Assembly: GCF_004331695.1 (NCBI RefSeq)
Contig: NZ_SJSL01000001.1
Span: forward strand, 1,674,001-1,738,000
Direction of reading: 5' to 3'
Length of the DNA stretch: 64,000 nt
DNA from: Pedobacter psychroterrae
Lineage (GTDB): Bacteria > Bacteroidota > Bacteroidia > Sphingobacteriales > Sphingobacteriaceae
Shown here: one piece after another, positions 16,572-25,425 of the stretch
Layout: every line of letters begins with the position of its first letter
How positions within the stretch are numbered: position 1 is the stretch's first letter
The notes under the pieces: generated by a model
Seen by the model: only the letters and a program-made list of their open reading frames with translations
Told to the model about the DNA's origin: nothing
The model's database searches: none
Position numbers and translations under genes: made by a program

Positions 16572-18134
16572 ATGGGAATATTAGGAATAATAGGATATGT
16601 ATTAGCCGGTCTGGTTATCGGTTTAGTAGTCGGCAGGTACCTGCTGCGCGGCCTGCTTAAAAAGCAGGAGATGGCAGTTCAGAGTAAAGCCAAGAAAATA
16701 CTTAAAGATGCAGAGACCAATGCTGAAATCCTTAAAAAGGACAGGATGCTGGAAGCAAAGGAGAAATTTTTGCAGCTGAAGTCAGAGCATGAACAAGAGG
16801 TAAATACCAAAACCAATCAGATCAACCAAAGAGAAAACACACTGAAGCAAAAGGAGCAATCCTTAAACCAGAAGATGGAAAATGCAAGCAGGCGTGATCA
16901 GGAAGTAGAAAACCAAAAGAAAAATCTTGAAAAGCAAACTGAAATTGCCTTAAAAAAGCAGGAAGAGGTAGATTTGTTAAAGAACCAGCACGTAAAGCAG
17001 CTGGAGACTATTGCAGGCCTTAGCGCTGAAGAAGCTAAAAGCCAGCTGGTAGAAACAATGAAACAGGAAGCGCGTACGCAGGCGATGATCCAGGTAAAGG
17101 ACATTGTAGACGAAGCCAGGCTTACAGCCACAAAAGAAGCAAAAAAGGTGGTGATCCAAACGATACAGCGTACTGCTGTTGAGGCAGCCATAGAAAATAC
17201 AGTATCTGTTTTTCATATTGAGAGTGACGAGATCAAAGGCCGTGTAATTGGTAGGGAAGGGCGTAATATACGTGCCCTGGAAGCAGCTACCGGTATAGAG
17301 ATCATCGTAGATGATACCCCTGAAGCAATCATTTTATCCGGCTTTGATCCGGTAAGAAGAGAAATTGCCCGTCTGGCCCTGCACCGTTTGGTAACAGACG
17401 GACGGATTCACCCGGCGCGTATTGAAGAGGTGGTAGCTAAGACAAAGAAGCAGATAGAAGACGAGATTGTAGAGATCGGTGAACGTACTGTGATAGATCT
17501 GGGTATTCATGGACTTCACCCTGAACTGATCAGGATGGTAGGACGTATGCGTTACAGATCGTCATACGGACAGAATTTATTACATCACTCGCGTGAGGTA
17601 GCGAATTTCTGTGCTACGATGGCTGCAGAACTGGGTTTAAATGCAAAGATGGCCAAACGTGCGGGACTATTGCATGACATAGGTAAGGTGCCTGATGACA
17701 ATCCGGAATTGCCACACGCAATTTTAGGTATGCAGCTGGCTGAAAAGTATAAAGAGCATCCAGAAATTTGTAATGCCATTGGTGCCCACCATGACGAGAT
17801 TGAGATGACCTCGATGATCTCGCCTATTATTCAGGCATGTGATGCGATATCAGGCGCACGCCCAGGTGCAAGACGTGAAGTGGTAGAAAGTTATATCAAG
17901 CGTTTGAAGGAACTGGAAGAACTGGCGCTTTCTTACCCTGGTGTAGAGAAAACATTTGCGATACAGGCTGGTAGGGAACTGAGGGTGGTAGTAGAAAGTG
18001 AAAGGGTAACTGATCAGCAGGCTGAATTGCTGGCTGCAGATATCTCAAACAGGATACAAACAGAGATGACCTATCCGGGACAGATTAAAGTAACGGTTAT
18101 TCGTGAAACAAGGTCTGTTGCTTTTGCGAAATAG
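16572..18134 (+). CDS. rny: Ribonuclease Y
   Basis: The protein (520 residues from [13 protein letters not shown]) is a membrane-anchored endoribonuclease initiating mRNA decay. It shows an N-terminal membrane helix (about 1-25), a long Lys/Glu/Gln-rich coiled coil (about 30-200), a KH domain ([20 protein letters not shown]) and an HD domain with HHSREVANF and LLHDIGK. The frame extends 14 codons upstream to 16530, but those residues would precede the expected membrane anchor, so 16572 is the better start. Confidence 0.95.
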   Translation: MGILGIIGYVLAGLVIGLVVGRYLLRGLLKKQEMAVQSKAKKILKDAETNAEILKKDRMLEAKEKFLQLKSEHEQEVNTKTNQINQRENTLKQKEQSLNQKMENASRRDQEVENQKKNLEKQTEIALKKQEEVDLLKNQHVKQLETIAGLSAEEAKSQLVETMKQEARTQAMIQVKDIVDEARLTATKEAKKVVIQTIQRTAVEAAIENTVSVFHIESDEIKGRVIGREGRNIRALEAATGIEIIVDDTPEAIILSGFDPVRREIARLALHRLVTDGRIHPARIEEVVAKTKKQIEDEIVEIGERTVIDLGIHGLHPELIRMVGRMRYRSSYGQNLLHHSREVANFCATMAAELGLNAKMAKRAGLLHDIGKVPDDNPELPHAILGMQLAEKYKEHPEICNAIGAHHDEIEMTSMISPIIQACDAISGARPGARREVVESYIKRLKELEELALSYPGVEKTFAIQAGRELRVVVESERVTDQQAELLAADISNRIQTEMTYPGQIKVTVIRETRSVAFAK

Positions 18135-18196
18135 TGTTCCATTTTGGACTACCAGGAACATGTAGCATGAGGGCTTTTAAAGCTTAAAATAAAGAG

Positions 18197-18225
18197 AGCG
18201 GTGGGATTACCCATCGCTTTTTTTT
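18197..18225 (+). terminator. Rho-independent terminator after rny
   Basis: AGCGGTGGG (18197-18205), ATTA loop, CCCATCGCT (18210-18218, one G-U pair) and a T run to 18225. Confidence 0.9.
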
Positions 18226-18253
18226 ATACTTTTACAGTAGTAAAAAAACCAAT

Positions 18254-18778
18254 ATGAAGAAGCAGCAAAAGAATGTACAGCCAGCTGAACCAAAAAGACC
18301 AGTGGATGTGCTATTTGACAAATACGCAGAAAGTCATCAAAATCATACCAATGAAATTATTCACTGGATCTGTGTTCCGCTGATCGTATTTAGCTTATTG
18401 GGTTTGGTTTGGGCCATTCCTTTTCCACACATGGATTTCCTGGGCAGGTATAATGGCTTTTTAAACTGGGCATCCTTTCTGATTGCCTTTTCACTGTATT
18501 ATTATTTTACATTATCACCTGTATTGTCCTTTTTGATGCTGTGGGTAGTGAGTTTGATGAGTTATTTTATTGTCCAGTTGGAATACTGGCAGGCTGCGGG
18601 CGGTCCGGCATTCTGGCTTGTTTGCCTGGTTATCTTTGTGATAGCCTGGATAGGGCAGTTTATAGGTCATAAGATAGAAAAAAAGAAGCCTTCATTTTTA
18701 GATGATATTAAGTTCCTGTTAATAGGCCCGATCTGGTTATTGCACTTCATCTGTAAAAGAATCGGGTTGAAATATTAA
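18254..18778 (+). CDS. Mpo1-like (DUF962) membrane protein
   Basis: A 174-residue integral membrane protein with the family motif H-x-x-H-x-N-E-x-x-H (ESHQNHTNEIIHW, about 27-39) near the start, several hydrophobic helices, then a second His cluster (FIGHKIEKKKP, about 137-147). These His residues bind iron in yeast Mpo1, a dioxygenase in 2-hydroxy fatty acid alpha-oxidation. Whether the bacterial protein performs this reaction is unknown. Monocistronic; no adjacent lipid genes. Confidence 0.82.
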   Translation: MKKQQKNVQPAEPKRPVDVLFDKYAESHQNHTNEIIHWICVPLIVFSLLGLVWAIPFPHMDFLGRYNGFLNWASFLIAFSLYYYFTLSPVLSFLMLWVVSLMSYFIVQLEYWQAAGGPAFWLVCLVIFVIAWIGQFIGHKIEKKKPSFLDDIKFLLIGPIWLLHFICKRIGLKY

Positions 18779-18790
18779 TCTAAGCACCAC

Positions 18791-18868
18791 TTAACATTTA
18801 GTTAACATTGAGGTAAACAAATGGTAATTCACATCTAACATGTAATTAACATTGTGGTAATAGCTTTG
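18791..18868 (+). promoter_or_regulatory. Promoter with seven 11-bp-phased TTAAC/GTAA boxes (Pho-box-like)
   Basis: Consecutive 11-mers start at 18791 and read TTAACATTTAG, TTAACATTGAG, GTAAACAAATG, GTAATTCACAT, CTAACATGTAA, TTAACATTGTG, then GTAA directly followed by the -10 TAGCTTTG (18861-18868). TTAACA every 11 bp is the pattern of Bacillus PhoP boxes and close to the 11-bp periodicity of PhoB boxes. No -33 TTG is present at the proper distance, which fits activator dependence. The identity of the regulator is inferred. Confidence 0.75.
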
Positions 18869-18890
18869 CTGGAAATTAATACACGGCAAA

Positions 18891-21689
18891 TTGAAATCAC
18901 AACTAAACATTAAAAAGGCATTAATTACCGCATTATTTGTAATTATTGGTACAGCATTATTTGCACAAACAGGAAAAATTTCTGGTAAGGTATCTGATAA
19001 GAAATCAGGAGAAACACTGATCGGGGTTACGGTTAAGATAAAAGATACGAACAGAGGTATGGCCACTGATGTGGACGGAAAATATTCATTGACCGGATTA
19101 GCTGCAGGTAAGTACACGCTGATTTTTCAATACGTAGGATATAATGGTAAGGAGATCAGCGATGTAGAGGTTACCAACGGAAAAAGTACTATATTCGATA
19201 TCATATTGGATGAGGCCGGCGGTCAAAGCCTGAGCGAGGTAGTTATACAGGGTAGTTTTAAAAAGGAAAGTGTTAATGCCTTATATGCTACGCAAAAAAA
19301 TAGTGCATCTATCTCTGATGGTATCTCTTCTGAAGCAATTAAACGTTCGCCAGACAGAAACACTTCAGATGTTTTGAAAAGAGTAAGCGGGGCAACTATT
19401 CAGGATAACAAATTTGTGGTGATCCGCGGTTTAGGCGATAGGTATAATACCGCGATGCTTGACAATTCTGCATTACCAAGTACAGAGCCTAACCGTAAGG
19501 CATTCTCCTTTGATATTGTTCCATCTAATTTGGTAGACAACCTGATCATCAGCAAGACAGCAACTCCGGACCTTCCAGGTGACTTTACAGGTGGTGCTAT
19601 TCAGATCACGACTAAAGATGTTCCGGAACAAAACTTTATTTCAATTGGAGGAGGTGTAGGTTATAATACAGTTTCTACTTTCAAAGACTTTTACAGCGGA
19701 CCAAGAAATGCTACCGATTATTTTGGCTTTGATAATGGGAATAGAAAACTTAAGTCGACTTTCCCTTCAACTACCAGGTTGTCTGCAGGATTAACTCCTG
19801 AACAAAATATCAGGGCAATCAGGACCCTTCCTCAGGACTGGTCTATATACAATTCTTCTGCATTGCCAACGCAAAACTACCAATTTACCATAGGCAGAAT
19901 TAAGGAATTCAAGGAAAGCGATAAGAAACTTGGAGCGATATTGTCTTTAACTTACCGCAACTCTCAAAGCATAAATGGTGATGCCTTAAGGGACTTTTAC
20001 GAATACGACTACAGCGACGATACTTATAAGTTTTCTACCAACGTAGGAGCACTTGCAAACTTTGCATATACCGCAGGTAAGAATAAAATTACCTTTAAAA
20101 ATATCTACAACAGGATCTATGAAGATATGTACACGAGCAGAACTGGTATTAACAACTCCAATGGTACTGATAATAAATTCTTTGCCTTTGATGTGATCCA
20201 GAAATCACTGTTTAAATCAACAATTGAAGGTAATCACCAATTAGGAGCACTTAATTCCAAAATCAACTGGTCAGTTGGATTTAGTAATGTGTTAAATGAC
20301 CAACCTGATCAGCGAAAAATCAATTACACGAAGAACGTTACTGATTTAGGTAATCCTGAAATAGGATATACTGCTAACGTACTTAATATTGGTAAAGAAA
20401 ATACCAGGTTGTTCTCTAAACTCAATGAAAACGGCTACAATGGAGCAGTAAACTATTCTTTGCCTGTAAATATGTTTAAACAAAAGTCTACACTAAAAGT
20501 GGGACTGGCTTCATCTTATCGTGATCGTAGTTTTGATGTGCGGTTTCTTGGATTGGAATTAGGATTTAACAATGAAGATGTTGAAGCCATAAGACAGAGA
20601 CCACTTAGTACTTTGTTTGGAAAAGATTTAATTGACAGAGGCATTTATAAATTAAGTGAGATTCCTAACTCCGGCGATATTTACACTGCCGATGCGCTGA
20701 CCAATTCAGCTTATGCCATGTTAGACAATAAATTAGGCGAGAAGGCAAGAGTGGTTTGGGGAGTAAGAGCAGAATCCTTTAATCTAAACCTAGAGACTTT
20801 AGACCCTGCGAATGCTCCGGTAAAACAAGATTACCTGGATATTCTTCCATCAGCCAACTTTACTTATAGCCTGACGGAGAAAATCAATTTAAGGGCATCT
20901 TACTACCGCACACTTGCACGTCCTGAATTTAGAGAACTTGCGCCGTTCCAGTATTATGACTATGAGCAGCTGGCTTTTCAGCAAGGTAATCCTAACTTGA
21001 AGCGGGCACAGATTAATAATGCAGATTTGCGTTTTGAACTATATCCATCAGCCGGACAGATATTCTCAGTTTCTGCATTCTATAAACAGTTTAGTAATGC
21101 AATTGAATCTTTAAATGAGGATTACAACTCTACCAGGACCATTACCTATTTCAATTCTAACAAGGCAGAAGTATATGGATTGGAATTTGAAATAAGAAAA
21201 ACTCTTGATTTTATTGCTCAGAATGATTTCATGAAGAATACTACAGCATATGCTAACCTGGCGCTGATCAAATCTAAGGTGACAAACCCGGAAAATACGG
21301 GAGTTACTTTCATTGAAAGCAGCCGTCAGATGGTAGGTCAGGCACCTTATACCGTTAACGCAGGATTGCAGCATACATTCTTAAATGACAAAATGAATTT
21401 CAATGTTTTATACAATAGGGTAGGACGCAGAATATTGGCAGCCGGAGGCTCAAGATTTCCAAGTATATGGGAAGCGCCTAGAAATGTAGTGGATCTGCAG
21501 TTGGGCATGAAGGTTCTCAACAAAAAAGGAGAATTGAAATTCAATGCGGGGGATATCCTTAATAACAACACTACATTTTATTATGATATGGATATGAATG
21601 AAAAATACGAGGCGAACGGTCAGGATGAGACTATAAACAGATATAAGTTAGGAAGTAATTACTCAGTTTCCTTCTCTTACACGTTCTAA
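18891..21689 (+). CDS. TonB-dependent outer-membrane receptor with carboxypeptidase-regulatory-like domain
   Basis: A 932-residue receptor: signal peptide (about 1-25, ending ALFAQ), a CarboxypepD_reg-like beta domain (about 28-110, GKISGKVSDKKSGETLIGVTV), a plug (ISSEAIKRSPDRNTSDVLKRVSGATI ... VIRGLGDRYNTAMLDNSALP) and a 22-strand-type barrel ending SVSFSYTF. It imports a substrate across the outer membrane using TonB energy; the ligand is unknown and there is no SusD partner. The start is TTG, 22 bases after a consensus -10; no ATG fits. The next gene, a lipoprotein with a similar promoter, is probably its partner. Confidence 0.9.
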   Translation: MKSQLNIKKALITALFVIIGTALFAQTGKISGKVSDKKSGETLIGVTVKIKDTNRGMATDVDGKYSLTGLAAGKYTLIFQYVGYNGKEISDVEVTNGKSTIFDIILDEAGGQSLSEVVIQGSFKKESVNALYATQKNSASISDGISSEAIKRSPDRNTSDVLKRVSGATIQDNKFVVIRGLGDRYNTAMLDNSALPSTEPNRKAFSFDIVPSNLVDNLIISKTATPDLPGDFTGGAIQITTKDVPEQNFISIGGGVGYNTVSTFKDFYSGPRNATDYFGFDNGNRKLKSTFPSTTRLSAGLTPEQNIRAIRTLPQDWSIYNSSALPTQNYQFTIGRIKEFKESDKKLGAILSLTYRNSQSINGDALRDFYEYDYSDDTYKFSTNVGALANFAYTAGKNKITFKNIYNRIYEDMYTSRTGINNSNGTDNKFFAFDVIQKSLFKSTIEGNHQLGALNSKINWSVGFSNVLNDQPDQRKINYTKNVTDLGNPEIGYTANVLNIGKENTRLFSKLNENGYNGAVNYSLPVNMFKQKSTLKVGLASSYRDRSFDVRFLGLELGFNNEDVEAIRQRPLSTLFGKDLIDRGIYKLSEIPNSGDIYTADALTNSAYAMLDNKLGEKARVVWGVRAESFNLNLETLDPANAPVKQDYLDILPSANFTYSLTEKINLRASYYRTLARPEFRELAPFQYYDYEQLAFQQGNPNLKRAQINNADLRFELYPSAGQIFSVSAFYKQFSNAIESLNEDYNSTRTITYFNSNKAEVYGLEFEIRKTLDFIAQNDFMKNTTAYANLALIKSKVTNPENTGVTFIESSRQMVGQAPYTVNAGLQHTFLNDKMNFNVLYNRVGRRILAAGGSRFPSIWEAPRNVVDLQLGMKVLNKKGELKFNAGDILNNNTTFYYDMDMNEKYEANGQDETINRYKLGSNYSVSFSYTF

Positions 21690-21700
21690 TGTTAAGCAAA

Positions 21701-21728
21701 CGTTAAGTCTGGAGGTTTAGACTTAACG
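21701..21728. repeat. Perfect 10-bp inverted repeat after the receptor gene
   Basis: CGTTAAGTCT (21701-21710) and AGACTTAACG (21719-21728) with an 8-base loop. There is no T run, and its right arm is the first TTAAC of the phased array for the next gene, so it may act as a binding site as much as a 3' hairpin. Confidence 0.7.
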
Positions 21729-21778
21729 AATACTTAAAGATGTAGTAATGTTAAATTAAACCAGGCTTAATACCTTTG
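21723..21778 (+). promoter_or_regulatory. Promoter with five 11-bp-phased TTAA/GTAA boxes
   Basis: Units TTAACGAATAC, TTAAAGATGTA, GTAATGTTAAA, TTAAACCAGGC and TTAA start at 21723, 21734, 21745, 21756 and 21767; the -10 TACCTTTG begins at 21771. The last box starts four bases before the -10, exactly as at 18857/18861. This shared register argues for the same activator. Confidence 0.65.
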
Positions 21779-21823
21779 ATGTAATAAATAAAATGGGGTT
21801 TAACCTTTGAAACAACAAATAAA

Positions 21824-23263
21824 ATGAAAATGAAAAACCAATTATTAATAACAGCGTTAAGTGTACTTGTATTCTTTGCAAGTTGTTCAAAAGATCCTTC
21901 AGATGAAGGAACTATAAATCCACCACCGACAGAAAACGTGGTAACAGTTACTGGTGATATCACTACTGCGACCACTTGGTCTGCAGATAAGATTTACCTT
22001 TTGAAGGGAAATGTTTATGTGACAGGCAATGCCACATTAACCATCCAGGCAGGAACCATTATTAAAGGTGATAAAGCAACAAAAGGATCATTAGTTATCA
22101 CCCGTGGTGCTAAAATTGAAGCAGTTGGTACGGTTGATAAACCAATCGTATTCACATCAAACCAGCCTGTTGGAGCAAGAGAAAAAGGAGATTGGGGTGG
22201 TCTGGTATTGCTTGGAAAAGCAAAAAATAATGTTGGTACCGCTGTTAAAATTGAAGGTATAGCTGATGCAACTGATAAAGCGCTTCACGGTGGAACAGAT
22301 GATGCTGATAATTCAGGTACATTAAAGTATATCCGTGTAGAATTTGCAGGTATCGCTTTAGGTCCGGATAATGAGATTAATGGTGTTACTTTCGGTAGTG
22401 TTGGTTCAGGTACTACAGTTGATTACGTTCAGGTTTATCGTTCTGGTGATGATGCCTTTGAATTCTTCGGTGGTACTGTAAATGCAAAGCACCTAATTTC
22501 GGTTGGAACGTGGGATGATGATTTCGATACAGATTTCGGATACTCTGGTAAAGTTCAGTTTGCTTTAGCTCAGCGTGTTGCTACTTTAGCCGATTTCTCT
22601 GGATCAAACGGATTTGAGTCTGACAATGATGGTGATGGATCTGATAAAGCTCCACAAACATCTGCAGTATTTTCTAACGTAACTGTATTAGGACCGTATG
22701 ATGTAGCCGGAGCTGGTAACATCAATGCAAACTATCAGCATGCTGCTCAGATCCGTCGTAATTCTTCAATCAGTATTTTAAATTCAATATTAGCAGGTTA
22801 TTCTGAAGGTATTTATTTTGATGATACTAAGGTTACAACTGCCGGTTCTACCTCTACAAACTTTACTGCAGGAAGATCTGTTTTTGCAAACAACCTTGTA
22901 TTGGGAAGCAATGCAAAAAGCAACCAGATCAAAGCTGGAGCCGGAGTATTGGCTGCACTAACAACTGCACTAAATCTTAACAATACATTCACGCCTGCAT
23001 CTTATGCAAGTTCAGTTCTTACTGATGCTTACAAGTTTGCTCCGGACCTAGTTGCCGCTGCTAAACAAGGAACACCTAATTTTACTGTAGTAGCTGGTTC
23101 TGCTGCAGCATCTGGTGCTGTCTTTACTGACGCAAAAGTTTCTGCAACTTTCTTTGAGAAAGTAGCTTATAGAGGAGCTTTTGGTACAACTGACTGGACT
23201 TCAGGTTGGGCTAGTTATAACCCACAAGTATTGGCTTACACAACTCCTGGAGCTGTTAAGTAA
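21824..23263 (+). CDS. Surface lipoprotein with beta-helix-like repeats, receptor partner candidate
   Basis: A 479-residue protein with a lipoprotein signal (VLVFFASC/SKD, acylated Cys about 21) and a Pro-rich linker. The mature part has motifs common in right-handed beta-helix folds: VYVTGNATLTIQAGTIIKGD, GAKIEAVGTVDKPIVFTS, LKYIRVEFAGI, VDYVQVYRSGDDAFEFFGG and DDFDTDFGYSGK. Many Bacteroidota encode this protein next to a TonB-dependent receptor without naming a substrate. The locus and shared promoter architecture suggest joint function in uptake, inferred only. Confidence 0.75.
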   Translation: MKMKNQLLITALSVLVFFASCSKDPSDEGTINPPPTENVVTVTGDITTATTWSADKIYLLKGNVYVTGNATLTIQAGTIIKGDKATKGSLVITRGAKIEAVGTVDKPIVFTSNQPVGAREKGDWGGLVLLGKAKNNVGTAVKIEGIADATDKALHGGTDDADNSGTLKYIRVEFAGIALGPDNEINGVTFGSVGSGTTVDYVQVYRSGDDAFEFFGGTVNAKHLISVGTWDDDFDTDFGYSGKVQFALAQRVATLADFSGSNGFESDNDGDGSDKAPQTSAVFSNVTVLGPYDVAGAGNINANYQHAAQIRRNSSISILNSILAGYSEGIYFDDTKVTTAGSTSTNFTAGRSVFANNLVLGSNAKSNQIKAGAGVLAALTTALNLNNTFTPASYASSVLTDAYKFAPDLVAAAKQGTPNFTVVAGSAAASGAVFTDAKVSATFFEKVAYRGAFGTTDWTSGWASYNPQVLAYTTPGAVK

Positions 23264-23278
23264 GCATAATTCTTTAAT

Positions 23279-23324
23279 AAACGTAAGAGGCCTTGCTGCA
23301 TTTGCAGCAAGGCCTCTTACGTTT
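23279..23324. terminator. Perfect 21-bp hairpin after the lipoprotein gene
   Basis: Arms 23279-23299 and 23304-23324 are perfectly complementary with an ATTT loop; the stem begins AAACGTAAGAGG. The right arm ends in GTTT without a long T run, so termination is plausible but the unusually long stem may also protect the mRNA 3' end. Confidence 0.75.
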
Positions 23325-23411
23325 GAAAGCAATCAGAAAGTTAATGTAAATTTAACATCAGTACTGTAGCGAAATGCTGAGCAGGAGCGTATTGGTTAGA
23401 AACTTATCTTA

Positions 23412-23957
23412 ATGAATATGAAAAGAACAATTATCAAACTATCGCTGATGTCCGGCATTATCTTAATGCAGTTGGCCTGTACCAAAAAAGACGATATGGA
23501 AAGACTAGGGATTGATGACAAGATGCTGACCACTTGCCCGGCAAATTCCGATTGTGAGTATTTATACATCGAAAGTTCAGACGTTGAAGGTTCAGTGCCC
23601 ACTTTTAAATCTGGAAATTACCGGATCTTTTGGGCCGGTCTTACAGAACAAGGTTTGGATTCCAAGCTATACATTAAAGCACCTATGACAGGAACTTCAT
23701 TCTATTTGGATAAATCTTCTATTACAGCAGGCCAGGTGTTATTGTACCGCAATTGTGCTGCTTGCCTGATGGCCCCGCTCACCCCGATAAAAGATGGTTA
23801 TGTAAAAGGTATCAACCTGGATCCGGGGAAGCCGGCAGATCAGGCTAGATGGCTGGTTGAAGCCAGAATTATACTGGAGGATACAAACGGGGGATCTCCT
23901 TTCAAGGATACTTTGTATATCAAGCAGCATTATTATCCAAACTTCGTCTACAATTAG
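23412..23957 (+). CDS. Small lipoprotein of unknown function
   Basis: A 181-residue lipoprotein (signal MKRTIIKLSLMSGIILMQLAC with Cys after LQLA-type lipobox, then TKKDD). The mature protein contains paired cysteines TCPANSDCEYLYIESSDVEG and YRNCAACLMAP, and a beta-rich core ending in FKDTLYIKQHYYPNFVYN. I do not recognise the family. It follows the TonB-receptor/lipoprotein pair, separated by a strong hairpin; two TTAA boxes 11 bp apart (23341, 23352) lie upstream, but no consensus -10 follows them in register. The start could be 23412 or the Met two codons later. Confidence 0.75.
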   Translation: MNMKRTIIKLSLMSGIILMQLACTKKDDMERLGIDDKMLTTCPANSDCEYLYIESSDVEGSVPTFKSGNYRIFWAGLTEQGLDSKLYIKAPMTGTSFYLDKSSITAGQVLLYRNCAACLMAPLTPIKDGYVKGINLDPGKPADQARWLVEARIILEDTNGGSPFKDTLYIKQHYYPNFVYN

Positions 23958-23977
23958 TAACATCTGAATTCAGATGA

Positions 23978-25183
23978 CTACAGTTTTATCGGTTCATAGG
24001 CATACACTACCTTATATGACGCGTCTTTTAGGCTGGCAGAGAGCTGGCCTATGTTAAGATTTTCTTTTTGTGGGGTAGGCTCGCATACGGAATAGACCTT
24101 GCCATTGTAAAGTATAGGACGCCCTATCGGTGTGTCAAACTGGACGGCCATAGTGATATGAGTTGGATATAACATTGCAATCATGGGAAGGTTATAAATT
24201 TCTTTTACCAGGTAGAAGAACAATGCGGCCCTGTCATCACAGTCACTGTATTTAGCGAAGAGAGTTCCTTCCGGAGAAAGCCGTTTTTCTCTGCCAAAAT
24301 TCTCATCATCGTTTTCATATAAGAAAGCATAACGGGTAAAACGCATCAGGTAATCAATGCCTTTTTTCTGCTTCATGCCCTGTACATTCTTTTTGAGCAG
24401 GGGGATGAGTGATCCGTATGTTTCCTTACTTAGCGGGATATTGAAGTAATATTCAAAATCTACGCCGGGGTAATTTTTAAATATGCTTTCCACTTCAGGG
24501 TTTGTTTTGACATTGAAATGGTAGGCCTTGTGCTTATAGTTAAAGGTGATCAGTTTTTCCAGATAGCTTTCAGCTTTAAAATCTGGCATTCTTGTCACTT
24601 TATAAGAAAAGTCATTTTTGGCATCAGGCATGCTGATCATGTTGCTTGGGGGTACCTTATTGAGATCGGCAAAAGCGTAATCGTGATGGTTCAGACACAT
24701 GTACTTTCTATTTTTAAACATTAAAAACGGAATGTCGGAGATGTCCTCATCATTATAAACATAAAATATGATCCTGTTGTCGGCAATGGTCAGTCTTGCA
24801 TCATAACCTGATTTGCCCAGTAGAAACCATTTATAGAAAGTATAGCGTTCATAATTGTCTTTTTTAGGACTAATGGCCTCTGCTGTTTTCCTGATCAGCT
24901 GATAGTAGAGCCAATCATTCAGCTGGTGTTGCTTTTTATAAGCCAGCAGGCTATCTACTATAGCCGGGTATTTTCCATTGTTGACTTTATTATAGCAAGA
25001 TTGGATATGTTTTTCGGAGAGTTCGCTCAAACGGTCCACAATGATCGAAGAATCTACCTGCAGGTTGAATGTGTCATTATAAAATTCAAAGCTTGCATTG
25101 AATGATTGCTGCTGGCCATACGACTGCCTGCCTATTAGCAAAAGGAAACATAATGTTCCGAGTATTTTTAGCAAACGGCCCAT
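23978..25183 (-). CDS. Secreted transglutaminase-like protein
   Basis: A 401-residue protein with a signal peptide (LLKILGTLCFLLLIGRQSYG/Q). The C-terminal half resembles transglutaminase-like cysteine proteases: Cys315 in SDCDDRAALFFYLVKE, His342 in PTHITMAVQF, and an acidic residue Glu368 in SVCEPTPQ where Asp is usual. The N-terminal half has no recognisable domain. Substrate unknown. It converges on the small lipoprotein gene (20-base gap) and its 5' end faces the orphan RNA promoter region. Confidence 0.8.
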   Translation of the reverse strand: MGRLLKILGTLCFLLLIGRQSYGQQQSFNASFEFYNDTFNLQVDSSIIVDRLSELSEKHIQSCYNKVNNGKYPAIVDSLLAYKKQHQLNDWLYYQLIRKTAEAISPKKDNYERYTFYKWFLLGKSGYDARLTIADNRIIFYVYNDEDISDIPFLMFKNRKYMCLNHHDYAFADLNKVPPSNMISMPDAKNDFSYKVTRMPDFKAESYLEKLITFNYKHKAYHFNVKTNPEVESIFKNYPGVDFEYYFNIPLSKETYGSLIPLLKKNVQGMKQKKGIDYLMRFTRYAFLYENDDENFGREKRLSPEGTLFAKYSDCDDRAALFFYLVKEIYNLPMIAMLYPTHITMAVQFDTPIGRPILYNGKVYSVCEPTPQKENLNIGQLSASLKDASYKVVYAYEPIKL

Positions 25184-25276
25184 AGCTGTGTAGATTAATT
25201 AATATTATGGTAACATTAAATGTACATATTATTAACATAGCTTGTATATTAAGTTTTCTGCGACAAATATTTTATA

Positions 25277-25321
25277 GTAACTGATACTTAACAACGGCTT
25301 AATACACTAGCCTTACTTTTG
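25277..25321 (+). promoter_or_regulatory. Third phased-repeat promoter, reading into a gene-free region
   Basis: GTAACTGATAC (25277), TTAACAACGGC (25288), TTAATACACTA (25299), then GCCT (25310) directly before the -10 TACTTTTG (25314-25321). Box spacing (11 bp) and the four-base register to the -10 are identical to the promoters at 18791 and 21723. It points towards a short T-ending hairpin and no ORF. Confidence 0.65.
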
Positions 25322-25327
25322 CAGTGT

Positions 25328-25401
25328 AAATATTTGGTTAGTATTTATACGTTTAGGTTTAGTTGATAATAAAAGCCACGATGGATGTCGTGGCTTTTAT
25401 T
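25328..25401 (+). ncRNA. Orphan small RNA candidate, about 75 nt
   Basis: A consensus -10 (25314-25321) with three phased boxes predicts a start near 25327. A perfect 11-bp hairpin, AAAAGCCACGA (25371-25381) and its complement (25388-25398) with loop TGGATG, would end the transcript. No ORF longer than eight codons is present (an ATG lies in the hairpin loop). The hairpin probably also terminates the minus-strand lipoprotein gene at 25426. If real, this is a regulatory RNA co-controlled with the TonB receptor locus. Region 25184-25425 otherwise holds no gene. Confidence 0.5.
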
Positions 25402-25425
25402 CTATAATTTGAATACCTTTTGTAA

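Noticed and set aside
23341..23370. Two TTAA boxes 11 bp apart before the small lipoprotein
   Set aside because: No -10 in register follows (the expected position reads TAGCGAAA); two boxes alone can occur by chance in AT-rich DNA.
25184..25260. TTAA boxes upstream of the transglutaminase-like gene on the minus strand
   Set aside because: Spacings are 17 and 16 bases, and no TAnnTTTG lies in the register seen at the other three promoters, so I do not count it as a fourth site.
25381..25407. Eight-codon ORF inside the orphan RNA hairpin
   Set aside because: Too short, starts inside the terminator stem and lacks any initiation signal.
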